Assembly (NCBI GenBank): GCA_947502145.1
Contig: CANMYO010000001.1
Location: 1,178,001 to 1,242,000 of the forward strand
DNA length: 64,000 nucleotides
Source: an uncultured Paracoccaceae bacterium
Lineage (GTDB): Bacteria; Pseudomonadota; Alphaproteobacteria; Rhodobacterales; Rhodobacteraceae
Direction: 5' to 3'
Numbering within the stretch: the first letter of the stretch is position 1; each line of letters begins with the position of its first letter. Positions 17,647 through 26,203 of the stretch are shown in pieces. Below the pieces are notes generated by a model, which was not told the origin of the DNA, did no database searches, and saw nothing but the letters and a program-made list of their open reading frames with translations. A program made the translations under genes and the position numbers.

Positions 17647-18005
17647 TACGGGCGCAACGCTCTGCCCGATGGGTGATGCATTGTGCGTGATCAGGGCGGC
17701 TGACTGCTGAACGCGGTTGCCGCCAAGGATTCGCGCGCGCTGATCACCTGATTTTCACGCACGCCCCCCATTTCGCATTCATCCGCTGGCCCAGCGAGCA
17801 CGCAGGTCAACCGGATCGTCTTGGTGGACGGTTTTCTTGTCAGTGACGAACGACTGTTGCGTCCCTGAAGGGGGCCACGCGTTTCGTGCTGGATCGGGGG
17901 CGTCGGTCAGCGGATTTTTTGGTCGGGGATTACGCATTCTTAATGTCGGCGCTGTAGCAATCGAACAAATCGGCCGCGCAGTTAATACAGGATTGGAGTG
18001 CCCCA
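17647..18005. other. Intergenic stretch after preA
   Basis: About 360 bases without a convincing gene on either strand. Short open frames here have no ribosome-binding site or recognisable character. The right end should hold the promoter of the DHH phosphoesterase gene, which has a GGAG just before its start. Confidence 0.4.
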
Positions 18006-18968
18006 ATGTTTCATTCGCCCAAAATCATGCCGGATCAGGGAAAGGCCTACCGCCTTGTGACACGCAGTGACATGGATGGGCTGGTCTGCGCGGTTCTGCT
18101 GAAGGAACTCGGCATCTGCGACGACATAAAATTCGTGCACCCCAAGGACATGCAAGACGGCATCCTTGAAATGGGCCCCGGGGATATTTCGACCAACCTG
18201 CCCTATGTGCCCGGCGTCTTTCTGGCGTTCGATCACCACGATTCAGAGGCTGAGCGGATCGCGGATAATCCGCCAAACCACGTCATTCAGGTTGATGCAA
18301 AATCGGCCGCGCGGGTTGTCTATGATTATTTCGGGGGCGCCACTGCCTTTCCCAGAGTTTCCAAAGAGATGATGGATGCGGTGGACAAGGCCGACGCCGC
18401 GCAGTTCAATCGGGAAGAGATCCTTGATGCACAGGGTTGGGAACTCTTGAGCTTTCTGATGGATTCGCGCACCGGTCTTGGCCGGTTCCACGATTTCCGA
18501 ATCTCGAACTACGAACTGATGATGCATTTGATCGACCATTGTCGCGAACGCCAAAGCATCGACGAAATCCTCGCCTTCCCGGACGTCAAAGAACGTGTCG
18601 ACCTTTACAAGCAGCACGAGGCAGCGTTTCGCGAACAGCTGCTTCGGTGTTCCACCGTGCACGGCAATCTTGTCGTTCTGGACCTGCGGGACGAGGACAT
18701 CATCTATGCGGGCAACAGGTTTGTCATCTATGCGCTGTTTCCTGACTGCAACATCTCCATCCACGTGATCTGGGGCAAGGCAAAGCAGAACACGGTTTTT
18801 GCAACCGGCAAGTCGATCCTGAACAGGACCAGCCAAACGGATATTGGCCAACTCATGCTGTCCTACGGTGGCGGCGGCCACAACGCAGCCGGCACATGCC
18901 AGGTGCAAAACGAAGACGCCGAACAGACCCTGAACGCGTTGATTGCGAAAATCACATCTGACGGCTGA
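18006..18968 (+). CDS. DHH-superfamily phosphoesterase
   Basis: A 320-residue protein of the DHH/DHHA1 fold. Metal-binding elements are TRSDMDGLVCAV (DxD, near residues 17-22), the signature DHHDSE near 78, and the C-terminal SYGGGGHNAAGTC of the DHHA1 domain. The family includes exopolyphosphatases, nanoRNases and cyclic-dinucleotide phosphodiesterases. There are no membrane or CBS domains, so it is a soluble enzyme of unknown substrate. It stands alone, flanked by intergenic DNA on both sides. Confidence 0.8.
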   Translation: MFHSPKIMPDQGKAYRLVTRSDMDGLVCAVLLKELGICDDIKFVHPKDMQDGILEMGPGDISTNLPYVPGVFLAFDHHDSEAERIADNPPNHVIQVDAKSAARVVYDYFGGATAFPRVSKEMMDAVDKADAAQFNREEILDAQGWELLSFLMDSRTGLGRFHDFRISNYELMMHLIDHCRERQSIDEILAFPDVKERVDLYKQHEAAFREQLLRCSTVHGNLVVLDLRDEDIIYAGNRFVIYALFPDCNISIHVIWGKAKQNTVFATGKSILNRTSQTDIGQLMLSYGGGGHNAAGTCQVQNEDAEQTLNALIAKITSDG

Positions 18969-19263
18969 CCCTGAACCCGCCACCGCCGGATTGATTGACA
19001 AGGCAAACCAATGCGTGACGCGGACTGGCGCGGACTGCGGATCATCGCGTGATCACATCAAATGCGTGGTTACGCCAATCAGGTTCTGCGAATACGGCGC
19101 TTGCAGTTCGCGCGGGCCTTGGCGTGGATGGAAACGGTTCCATTGGCATCGTGGTGGTCGGTCCGGACGGGTTTCCCGAAAATCTCTGATACGCGCGTGG
19201 TCCGGCGCTGACCCATGCGCGCCAGCAGGCGGGATTGGCGCATGTCCTTGGAACAAATGGCCG
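18969..19263. other. Intergenic stretch with possible gene remnant
   Basis: No intact gene is seen. One rightward frame through about 19060-19190 reads protein-like text (AGLGVDGNGSIGIVVVG) before stopping, without a plausible start. This may be debris of a decayed gene, consistent with an accessory region, or chance. Confidence 0.25.
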
Positions 19264-19479
19264 CTACGCGCTGCAGGATTTGCCTTGTTGGATCGGTGGG
19301 CACGGAACCGTTGCGTAGGAACAATAAACGCAGCAATCCCCTTCAAGCGGCTTCAGGACCGTGTGACATGACTTGCATTCATAAAACCACTGGCAGGCGT
19401 CCGTCGGCATGGTTTCGGTTTCAACATGCCCGCAGGATGGACAAGTCAGTGTCGATTCCAACGTTACATCTTTTGCCAT
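19264..19479 (-). CDS. GDCCVxC-type small zinc-ribbon protein
   Basis: A 71-residue cysteine-rich protein. It has CPSCGH near 13-18, CKSC near 35-38, and the hallmark GDCCVYCSYATVPCPP block near 47-62. Proteins with this GDCCVxC signature are commonly encoded beside mercury transporters of the Mer family, which is also so here: the start overlaps the end of the merF-like gene by 16 bases. A role in metal binding or handing over metal is inferred from the thiols and context; the family is uncharacterised as far as I know. Confidence 0.75.
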   Translation of the reverse strand: MAKDVTLESTLTCPSCGHVETETMPTDACQWFYECKSCHTVLKPLEGDCCVYCSYATVPCPPIQQGKSCSA

Positions 19480-19664
19480 AGCGCATACCCGGTCAGTATC
19501 AGGAACCCTGCCAACATCGGAAGCAGGACCGCATCGTTATACAGAACGCCAAGTAGGCCCGTCAGACCAAGCGCCGTCAACACAATTGGCAAGACCGGCG
19601 TAAAGCAGCACAGAGCAGCGAGGATTGAACCGCCCAAGCCAAGCGCCAGCAATTTGTTCTTCAT
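19464..19664 (-). CDS. merF: MerF-like mercury transport membrane protein
   Basis: A 66-residue protein with two membrane helices. The first helix contains the vicinal pair in LAALCCFTPVLPIVL (Cys 19-20), the Hg(II)-binding site of MerF/MerT-type transporters. A second cysteine pair is absent, and the protein is shorter than the 81-residue plasmid MerF. The start at 19664 is chosen because a longer in-frame extension lacks membrane character. No merA reductase, merR or merP is nearby, so it could transport another soft metal or be a relic. It is co-translated with the GDCCVxC gene. Confidence 0.68.
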   Translation of the reverse strand: MKNKLLALGLGGSILAALCCFTPVLPIVLTALGLTGLLGVLYNDAVLLPMLAGFLILTGYALWQKM

Positions 19665-19953
19665 CAGGCTGATCCTCCAGAAGCCCATATCGACCGTTGT
19701 GCCAAGGCTTTTCGGAATGGCAATGGCAGTCGATAACATACCAGCCGATCTGAATGGTCAATTGCGCAAGCCTGACGAAAACTTGATTGCACGGGCGCAG
19801 ATCAATGAGATACAAAACCCGGACCCTTCAGCGACGGGTTGACCGGACCCTCGTCTAACCCAGAAATTGGCAAAAGTGGTGATCGCAAACCGCTTTGGAT
19901 CGCGGTTGAGTGCCGCAAACAGGACCATCAGTTGGCCAAAAAAAGGAATACCA

Positions 19954-20295
19954 ATGACAAGATCAATCCTGACCGCTTTGATGCTGATTTGGGCAACATC
20001 GGCGGCAGCGCATTCGCCACTGAACGCGACGATGCCCGCCGACAAGGCGACAGTGGCTGAGGTGCCAGGCGAGATCGTGTTGGCCTTCAAAGGCAACATT
20101 CGCCTGACGCGGGTGACCATGACCCATGCGGAGCATGAGGCCGATCTTGATCTGAACGGGTTCAGCGGGTTCCTTTCAGAATTCACGATTCCCATGCAAT
20201 CAATGGGCGCTGGGCCCTATCAGATCGAATGGCGCGGCCTGGGTGACGATGGTCATGCGATGAACGGCACATTCAGTTTCACGGTCGCGGACTAG
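19954..20295 (+). CDS. copC: Periplasmic copper-binding CopC-domain protein
   Basis: A 113-residue exported protein. The signal peptide is residues 1-19, ending TSAAA, which leaves histidine as the mature N-terminus (HSPLN), the usual copper ligand of CopC. The rest is a beta-sandwich with the family segments PGEIVLAFKG, GPYQIEWRGLGDDGH and a TFSFTV ending. It would bind copper in the periplasm and pass it to CopD. The start at 19954 follows AAAGGA; a longer frame upstream lacks a signal peptide. Its stop overlaps the GTG start of copD. Confidence 0.82.
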   Translation: MTRSILTALMLIWATSAAAHSPLNATMPADKATVAEVPGEIVLAFKGNIRLTRVTMTHAEHEADLDLNGFSGFLSEFTIPMQSMGAGPYQIEWRGLGDDGHAMNGTFSFTVAD

Positions 20296-21140
20296 TGCCA
20301 GACATTTGGGGCCTGGCCATCATTGCCGCCAAGTTGGCCCTTTATCTTGGGGTGCTGACGTCGGCGGGGACAGTCTTTTTTGCCCTGTTCATTCAGATCG
20401 CGCAGTTCCGGCGCTTGGCGGTTGGCTTTGCCGTGCTTGGGCTGATTGCCACGGTTGCTAGATTCTTATTGGAAGGTGCCGCGTTGACGGGTGACGCGCG
20501 CGGCATGACTGACCCTGAAATGCTGGGCCTGCTTTGGAGCACAGCAGCCGGGACAGCATTCGCCTGTCGCCTTGTCGGTCTGACCCTGCTGGTCGCGGGG
20601 TGCATGGTTGGCCGGTTTGGTGTGTGGTTGTCGGCGATCGGCGGCGGGATTGCGCTGTGGTCTTTCGCCAGTGTCGGGCATGTCGCGGCCAAGGACATGT
20701 TCTGGCCAAGTGCGGTCTTGCTCATTCATCTGATTGTCGCCGCCATGTGGATTGGTGTCCTGACGCCTTTGAAGCGGCTGGCGGATGTTTCGACCGCGCA
20801 GGCGGCGGCAGACCTCGGGCACCGCTTTGGCCGTATCGGTGTGATGCTTGTCCCCATGCTTGCGCTCGCGGGCGCGGTGATGGGCTACCAGTTGTTGGGA
20901 TCCTTCGCCGCGCTGGTCAGCTCAGGTTATGGTCAGGCGCTGATTGTGAAGATTGTTGTGGTTGCCGTGCTGCTTGGTCTCGCGGCTTTGAACAAGCTGC
21001 GGTTCGTTCCCCGGCTGATGAACGGGGATGCCCGCGCGGCGCGGCAATTGTCACAGGCGATTTCGGGTGAGTGGATCGCGGTGATTTTTATTCTGCTGAC
21101 GACGGCCGTTCTCACCTCCGGGCTGACGCTACCGTCATGA
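20295..21140 (+). CDS. copD: CopD-family copper import membrane protein
   Basis: A 281-residue integral membrane protein with about eight hydrophobic helices, preceded by copC with a one-base overlap (TAGTG, GTG start). Conserved features of CopD are SVGHVAAKDMFWPS, LLIHLIVAAMWIGVL with a membrane histidine, and HRFGRIGVML. It probably moves copper from CopC across the inner membrane. It is followed by a c-type cytochrome, so the import may serve copper-enzyme assembly rather than resistance. Confidence 0.82.
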   Translation: MPDIWGLAIIAAKLALYLGVLTSAGTVFFALFIQIAQFRRLAVGFAVLGLIATVARFLLEGAALTGDARGMTDPEMLGLLWSTAAGTAFACRLVGLTLLVAGCMVGRFGVWLSAIGGGIALWSFASVGHVAAKDMFWPSAVLLIHLIVAAMWIGVLTPLKRLADVSTAQAAADLGHRFGRIGVMLVPMLALAGAVMGYQLLGSFAALVSSGYGQALIVKIVVVAVLLGLAALNKLRFVPRLMNGDARAARQLSQAISGEWIAVIFILLTTAVLTSGLTLPS

Positions 21141-21266
21141 GGCATATCATGGATCAATGCCAATGCCTTCCCCGGGCCAGCCGGGACAATCTTTGCGCCT
21201 TCGTATTTCCGGTATGGGAATGTTACGGTGTACCATGCAATCCAACGCCGTCCGAGGGTTGCTCAT

Positions 21267-21707
21267 ATGGGTAAGAATGACATGAAACAGGCGCTGCTGG
21301 TTGTCATGCTGGTTGGGTCCCCGGCATGGGCAGACCATGAATTACTTGATCGTGACAACGCGGCCGGCCAGACGCTTTACCAGCAGCACTGCGCGGCCTG
21401 CCATGGCGCTGATCTTGAGGGGCAGCCAAATTGGCGTGTCCCGAACGACGATGGAACCCTGCCTGCCCCACCACATGATGAATCGGGCCACACCTGGCAC
21501 CACGACAACCTGCTCTTGTTTGAATACACCAAATTGGGAGGGCAAGGCGCCTTGGCCGCCCGTGGCATTGACGATTTCGAAAGCGGTATGCCTGCCTTTG
21601 AAACTGTGATCACCGATGACGAAATTTGGGATATCCTGGGCTATATCCGGTCAACCTGGCCGATGCGGGTGCAGGAACTGCAGGCCAGTCGCAACCCACC
21701 GCATTAG
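21267..21707 (+). CDS. Exported c-type cytochrome (monoheme)
   Basis: A protein of about 146 residues with a signal peptide (cleavage after GSPAWA) and one heme motif CAACH in YQQHCAACHGADLEGQP. The distal methionine is probably in SGMPAFE. The C-terminal DDEIWDILGYIRSTWP is a class I cytochrome c helix. It is periplasmic, an electron carrier or copper-linked redox protein. The start is ambiguous: ATG 21267 or ATG 21282 both give a good signal peptide. It lies 126 bases downstream of copD on the same strand and is followed by a hairpin. Confidence 0.8.
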   Translation: MGKNDMKQALLVVMLVGSPAWADHELLDRDNAAGQTLYQQHCAACHGADLEGQPNWRVPNDDGTLPAPPHDESGHTWHHDNLLLFEYTKLGGQGALAARGIDDFESGMPAFETVITDDEIWDILGYIRSTWPMRVQELQASRNPPH

Positions 21708-21721
21708 GGCGTCCGGGCTGG

Positions 21722-21742
21722 GGTTGCCATTATGAGGCAACC
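21722..21742. terminator. Hairpin after the copC-copD-cytochrome unit
   Basis: A perfect 7-bp inverted repeat (21722-21728 and 21736-21742) with a 7-base loop begins 15 bases past the cytochrome stop. There is no T-run, so termination strength is uncertain. Confidence 0.4.
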
Positions 21743-21888
21743 TGGCAGACGGGGCGGGTGCGCGCGCCGCACCCGATGCACAACCTGTGGCGAGGGCAGG
21801 GGCGGGTGCCTTTGGCACCACACTTATTTCGCCCGACCGGAAAACCTACCCCACGCAAATGGGATAGGTCTTTGTGATTGCCGGGGGC

Positions 21889-22725
21889 TCAGGATGCCGC
21901 CTTGATCTGGGCGACTGCTTCTTCGGTGCTCCAGACCGCGTTGGCCATGTAGCGGAAGTTGATAAGAGCGGCGAGGTATCCATCCCCTTCGGGCAGCATC
22001 GCAGCTGCCGTGGCATCACGGACAACAGCCACTTCGAAGCCGTCTTCAAGCAGTTCGCGCATGTGGCTTTCGGTGCAAAGATTGGCTGACATGCCCGCAA
22101 GAATGACCTGATCCACGCCCTGTTTGCGCAGTTGCAGTGACAGGTCGTTGGTGTCGTTGCCATAGACCTTGTGCGGTGAGGTCACGATGGTTTTACCGTC
22201 CTCGATATACTGCTTGTACTGTGGCATCCAATCGGCCCCCGACCCTTCGAAGCCATCAAGGTTCAATGCGCCTTTGCGGTCAAACATACCAATCTTGTGC
22301 ATGAGTTTTTCCAGCGCGCCTTCGAACTTCCAGCCATGATCGGTCGGGTAATAGTAGTGGGGGGACACTGCGGTGGTGATATTGGCGGCCTTGGCGGCTT
22401 TGAACAGGGTTTCGATGTTCTCAACCGTATTATGCTCGGTGACGCTGGCGCCGATCACACCCCATGTCACACCTTCGGGGTGCAGGAAATCGACCTGCGG
22501 ATCGGTGACGACAAGGGCCGCTCGTGACAGGTCCAACTGCATGTTGGACGGTGGCAAAGCCGGTTCGGCGGGGTCGGCGTAGGGATCTGAGGTTTGCGCA
22601 TTGGCGGCTTGCGCCCCCACAACAACAGATGCGGCAGCAGCGGTTGCCGCCACGCCACCGCGCAGGGCCGCGCGACGGGTGATTTGCGGGTGTTGATGAT
22701 GGTCTGGATTGTCACAATTGCACAT
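21889..22725 (-). CDS. Tat-exported isochorismatase-family cysteine hydrolase
   Basis: A 278-residue hydrolase with a twin-arginine signal (TRRAALRGG at 16-24, cleavage after about residue 43, ending AANAQ). The very N-terminus is rich in Cys/His. The isochorismatase fold follows: VVTDPQVDFL with the catalytic aspartate, the lysine in SPHKVYGND, and the nucleophile cysteine in GMSANLCTESH. Family reactions include nicotinamidase, N-carbamoylsarcosine and isochorismate hydrolysis; a periplasmic member is unusual. It is divergent from an AraC-type regulator across a region with a 13-base direct repeat, so it is the probable target. Confidence 0.8.
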   Translation of the reverse strand: MCNCDNPDHHQHPQITRRAALRGGVAATAAAASVVVGAQAANAQTSDPYADPAEPALPPSNMQLDLSRAALVVTDPQVDFLHPEGVTWGVIGASVTEHNTVENIETLFKAAKAANITTAVSPHYYYPTDHGWKFEGALEKLMHKIGMFDRKGALNLDGFEGSGADWMPQYKQYIEDGKTIVTSPHKVYGNDTNDLSLQLRKQGVDQVILAGMSANLCTESHMRELLEDGFEVAVVRDATAAAMLPEGDGYLAALINFRYMANAVWSTEEAVAQIKAAS

Positions 22726-22776
22726 GGATCTTCTCCTTCAAGGGATTTCTGATGCACCCAAGCTAGGACCGGCTGT

Positions 22777-22789
22777 GTGCCTTTTCGTC
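22777..22789. promoter_or_regulatory. Direct repeat GTGCCTTTTCGTC, copy 1
   Basis: First of two identical 13-base direct repeats in the divergent region between the Tat hydrolase and the AraC-type gene. Copies are 41 bases apart start to start, about four helical turns. Tandem direct half-sites are the usual AraC-family operator layout; the assignment is inference. Confidence 0.5.
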
Positions 22790-22817
22790 TTGAATGTGTC
22801 TCTAACCGTGATTTCAG

Positions 22818-22830
22818 GTGCCTTTTCGTC
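22818..22830. promoter_or_regulatory. Direct repeat GTGCCTTTTCGTC, copy 2
   Basis: Second identical copy of the 13-base repeat. It ends 23 bases before the AraC-type start codon, so it could serve for autoregulation as well as control of the divergent hydrolase. Confidence 0.5.
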
Positions 22831-22853
22831 CAGTTTCCCGCTAACACGTCAGG

Positions 22854-23765
22854 ATGAAATACGACCATATCTTTGATGAGCTGGAAATCTCGACCAACCC
22901 GTTTGCCCTGTGCGAACTGCGCGGGACATGTGACCTTGGGCTGGGGCGGGATGCATCTGCGACATTGCATTACATCCTGTCCGGCGAGGGCGAAATCAGC
23001 TTGCGTGCGCGTGCGCCGATCAAGGTGTCGCGGGGTATGCTGGTGTTTATTCCGGCGTTGCAAAGTCATGCTTTGCACAGCTTTGGCCGCCGTGACGATC
23101 CGGTCCCGGACTGCAAGCCTGCGGCGCTGCGGCTGGCCAGCCTGATGGCCGGCTCAGAGCAGACCGACAGCGGACAGCTTACGGCGCTTTGCGCGCATGT
23201 TTCGGTTGGCCTGCGTGGCGTTTCAGACATCATTGATGTCATCCGCGAACCGATGATTGAAAACGTGTCATCGCCCAGCCAGATGCGTCCGATCTTGCAG
23301 TCCCTGCTGGCAGAGGTTTCAAATCCGCGGCTGGGCAGCCGCGCGATGATCCGCTCGCTTTTGATGCAATGCATGATCGAGATGCTGCGCAACCGTCTGA
23401 CCAACAACGAAAGCGCATTCCGCTGGATGGCAGCCTTGGCAGACCCCTCCATCTGGGGCGCGCTGAAGATGATGTTGGATAGCCCCGGCGACAATCATTC
23501 CGTTGAAAGCCTCGCCTCCAGCGTCAGGATGAGTCGCGCGGCGTTTGCCAAACGGTTTGCCGATGCCTACGGGTCGGGCCCGATGGAGCTGTTGCGTGAT
23601 TTGCGCATGACACGCGCCGGTTATCTGCTTGAAAAGACCGATCTGCCGGTGAAACGAGTTGCGGACATGGTCGGGTTTGCCTCTCGCAGCGCCTTTACGC
23701 GCGCATTTGAGGCAAGGACAGGCCAGTCCCCCCGCGATTTTCGAGCGTCGCGCCAACTGGAATGA
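22854..23765 (+). CDS. AraC-family transcriptional regulator with cupin sensor
   Basis: A 303-residue regulator. The N-terminal half is a cupin-like sensor of the AraC cupin_6 type (HYILSGEGEISLRARAPIKVSRG near 42-65, then VFIPALQSHAL). The C-terminal AraC domain, about 195-300, has two helix-turn-helices: VESLASSVRMSRAAFAKRF, and VKRVADMVGFASRSAFTRAF followed by the TGQSPRDFR signature. The ligand is unknown. It probably controls the divergent Tat-exported hydrolase, given the direct repeats between them. Confidence 0.85.
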   Translation: MKYDHIFDELEISTNPFALCELRGTCDLGLGRDASATLHYILSGEGEISLRARAPIKVSRGMLVFIPALQSHALHSFGRRDDPVPDCKPAALRLASLMAGSEQTDSGQLTALCAHVSVGLRGVSDIIDVIREPMIENVSSPSQMRPILQSLLAEVSNPRLGSRAMIRSLLMQCMIEMLRNRLTNNESAFRWMAALADPSIWGALKMMLDSPGDNHSVESLASSVRMSRAAFAKRFADAYGSGPMELLRDLRMTRAGYLLEKTDLPVKRVADMVGFASRSAFTRAFEARTGQSPRDFRASRQLE

Positions 23766-23891
23766 TCACGGTTCACACTGCGCCTTCAGACGGGCATGGC
23801 GTTGGTTTTGCATGGCCAAATGGTCAGGCATGCGCGGCCCATAACGGGGCGCAACGTGGTCCCGCACGCCGCGGGGGCGGGCGTTTGCGGG

Positions 23892-24500
23892 TCAGGGCCG
23901 CAGCCGGGCGCGCAGCAGCGTGTCCAGATGGGCGTCGGCGTCTTCAAACCAGTCGTCCTTGCCCAGCACGGCGCGCACCTGGACGTCAAAATCGGCATAA
24001 TGCTGGGTCAGGGACCAGATCGAGAATATCAGGTGGTGCGGGTCGACCGGGGCAATCTTACCGGCCGCGATCCAGCCGCGGATCACAACCGCCTTGGCGT
24101 CAACCAATGCCCTCAGATCGCCGGACAGATGATCGGCAATATGCGGTGCACCTTGCAGGATTTCGGTGGCAAACAAGCGGCTTTCACGCGGGAAATCGCG
24201 GCTCATCTCAAGTTTGCGCCGGGCGTATGTGATGATCTCTTCAACCGGATCGCCTGCGTCATCCATCGCGCGCATCGGGTCCAGCCATGTGTCCAGAAGC
24301 CGCTCCAGCAGGGCGGTATAGATCGCATCCTTTGAGCGGAAGTAATACAGCAGGTTTGGCTTTGACAGGCCTGCGGCCTCTGCGATCTGGTCCAGCGTGG
24401 TACCGCGAAATCCGAATTGCGAAAAGGCGTCCAGCCCGGCGGCCAGTATGGCGGCCCGGTTTTTGGCCTGGATACGGGTTTGCGGCTTGGCGTCTGACAT
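23892..24500 (-). CDS. rutR: TetR-family regulator of pyrimidine catabolism (RutR-like)
   Basis: A 202-residue TetR-type repressor. The N-terminal helix-turn-helix spans about 10-60 (TTLDQIAEAAGLSKPNLLYYFRSKDAIYTAL). The C-terminal ligand domain has the RutR-family segments RLFATEILQGAPHI and FSIWSLTQHYADF. E. coli RutR senses uracil/thymine and binds a TTGACCA-type palindrome; exactly such a palindrome lies between this gene and the divergent ureidopropionase gene. The start at 24500 is chosen over a longer frame that reads into that operator. The name rests on family resemblance plus operator match. Confidence 0.85.
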   Translation of the reverse strand: MSDAKPQTRIQAKNRAAILAAGLDAFSQFGFRGTTLDQIAEAAGLSKPNLLYYFRSKDAIYTALLERLLDTWLDPMRAMDDAGDPVEEIITYARRKLEMSRDFPRESRLFATEILQGAPHIADHLSGDLRALVDAKAVVIRGWIAAGKIAPVDPHHLIFSIWSLTQHYADFDVQVRAVLGKDDWFEDADAHLDTLLRARLRP

Positions 24501-24624
24501 CGTGACTATGGCCTTTGTTTGGGCGTCTGCCCCCAGAGGGCTTGGATTTCTGCCCAAAAGTGCAGCATGTGCCGCAATCCTGCACGAGAAACTTGACTGG
24601 CTATCCTCCTCTGTTAGCGTCCGT

Positions 24625-24640
24625 TTGACCATTTGGTCAA
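24625..24640. promoter_or_regulatory. RutR-type palindromic operator
   Basis: TTGACCATTTGGTCAA is a perfect 7+2+7 inverted repeat, extended to 8-bp arms at 24624-24641. It matches the E. coli RutR consensus. It lies 29 bases before the ureidopropionase start and 124 bases before the regulator start, so it probably represses the catabolic operon until uracil or thymine is present. Confidence 0.85.
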
Positions 24641-24669
24641 ATCAAGAATGACGCGACGGGGGAAAGTTG

Positions 24670-25920
24670 ATGGCGGCACCGGGTGAGAATCTGCGGATCA
24701 ACGGGGATCGGCTGTGGGACAGTCTGATGGAAATGGCCAAGATCGGACCGGGCATCGCGGGCGGCAATAATCGCCAGACCTTGACCGATGAAGACAGCGA
24801 AGGGCGGCACCTGTTCCAGCGCTGGTGCGAAACCGCGGGAATGACCATGGGCGTCGATGAAATCGGCAATATGTTCGCCCGTCGCGAAGGGACGGACCCT
24901 GACGCCCTGCCGGTCTATGTGGGCAGCCATCTGGATACGCAGCCCACGGGCGGCAAGTATGATGGCGTATTGGGCGTGCTGGGCGGGCTGGAAATCATCC
25001 GGACGATGAACGACCTCGACATCAAGACAAAACACCCCATCGTTGTCACCAACTGGACCAACGAAGAGGGCACCCGCTACGCCCCGGCCATGCTCGCCTC
25101 GGGTGTGTTTGCGGGTAAACATACGCTTGACTGGGCCAACGACCGTGTGGATTCCGACGGCAAACGCTTTGGAGATGAACTTGAGCGCATTGGCTGGAAG
25201 GGGCCGGAAAAGGTCGGCGATCGCAAGATGCATGCCTTCTTTGAACTGCACATCGAACAAGGCCCGATTCTAGAGGCTGAGGGCAAGGACATCGGCGTTG
25301 TGACCCACGGACAGGGTCTGCGCTGGATCGAATGCACCGTGACTGGCAAGGAAAGCCATACCGGTTCAACACCGATGCATATGCGCAGGAACGCGGGCCG
25401 GGGTCTGGCGCTGGTGACAGAGCTGGTGCACGAGATCGCGATGAACAACCAGCCCAACGCCGTGGGCGCAATCGGCCATATCGACGTCTACCCCAACAGC
25501 CGCAATATCATCCCCGGCAAGGTGGTCTTTACCGTCGATATGCGCACGCATCTGCTGGACAAGCTGAACGCAATGGTCGCTGAATTTAATGAACGCGCCC
25601 CAAAACTCTGCGAAGACATCGACGTGGAATTTTCCAGCGAGATCGTTGGCCAGTTCGATCCGCCCGCCTTTGATGAAGGCTGCGTCAGGGCGGTGCGCGA
25701 TGCCGCCGAGCGTCTGGGCTACTCCCACATGGATATCGTATCCGGCGCGGGTCACGACGCCTGCTGGATCAACGATATCTACCCCACCGCAATGGTCATG
25801 TGTCCCTGCGTAGACGGGCTATCCCACAACGAGGCGGAGGAGATTTCCAAGGAATGGGCCACCGCCGGCGCAGACGTGCTGATGCACGCGGTCATTGAGA
25901 CGGCCGAGGTGGTGTCATGA
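24670..25920 (+). CDS. Beta-ureidopropionase / Zn-dependent N-carbamoyl amidohydrolase (M20)
   Basis: A 416-residue M20-type metallo-amidohydrolase of the HyuC/AllC branch. Metal and catalytic elements are GSHLDTQPTGGKYDGVLGVLGGLE near 82-105, TNWTNEEGTRYAPAM near 127-141, HIEQGPILE near 196 and GHDACW near 360. In context it hydrolyses N-carbamoyl-beta-alanine, and the thymine-derived analogue, to the beta-amino acid, ammonia and CO2, the third step of reductive pyrimidine breakdown. The start is the ATG after GGGGGAAAG. The stop overlaps the next gene by ATGA. Confidence 0.87.
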   Translation: MAAPGENLRINGDRLWDSLMEMAKIGPGIAGGNNRQTLTDEDSEGRHLFQRWCETAGMTMGVDEIGNMFARREGTDPDALPVYVGSHLDTQPTGGKYDGVLGVLGGLEIIRTMNDLDIKTKHPIVVTNWTNEEGTRYAPAMLASGVFAGKHTLDWANDRVDSDGKRFGDELERIGWKGPEKVGDRKMHAFFELHIEQGPILEAEGKDIGVVTHGQGLRWIECTVTGKESHTGSTPMHMRRNAGRGLALVTELVHEIAMNNQPNAVGAIGHIDVYPNSRNIIPGKVVFTVDMRTHLLDKLNAMVAEFNERAPKLCEDIDVEFSSEIVGQFDPPAFDEGCVRAVRDAAERLGYSHMDIVSGAGHDACWINDIYPTAMVMCPCVDGLSHNEAEEISKEWATAGADVLMHAVIETAEVVS

Positions 25921-26183
25921 CCGGGGCCAGCCACGCGACCCTCGCGATGCACTTTGTCAAAACAAGCTGCGGGATCACATTGATGGCTTTGGCCGCTTGT
26001 GGTGGCCCGGATCGCGGGGCACCTCTGAACCCGGATTTGCCCGGCATTGTCGTTGAACAATTGCCCTTGGGCGTAAGCCTTGATTCTGTATTTCGCGATC
26101 CCAACGGCTGCTTCTTTTATAGTGAGAACGGTACGGTCTTTGTTGTCGACGACGATTTCGGCGTGCCAATCTGTCGGCCCTAA
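25917..26183 (+). CDS. Putative small lipoprotein in the pyrimidine operon
   Basis: I do not recognise this 88-residue protein. It has a hydrophobic leader with a lipobox LAAC at residues 25-28 followed by GGPDRG, suggesting lipidation at Cys28. Translation may begin at the second Met (25947), which gives a more regular 17-residue signal. The mature part is short and acidic with aromatic residues. It overlaps the ureidopropionase stop by ATGA. It is the first of two unrelated genes sitting between hyuC-type and hydA-type genes, which are expected to be adjacent. Confidence 0.5.
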   Translation: MTGASHATLAMHFVKTSCGITLMALAACGGPDRGAPLNPDLPGIVVEQLPLGVSLDSVFRDPNGCFFYSENGTVFVVDDDFGVPICRP

Positions 26184-26203
26184 CCAGCAGGAGAAAGACG
26201 TCT

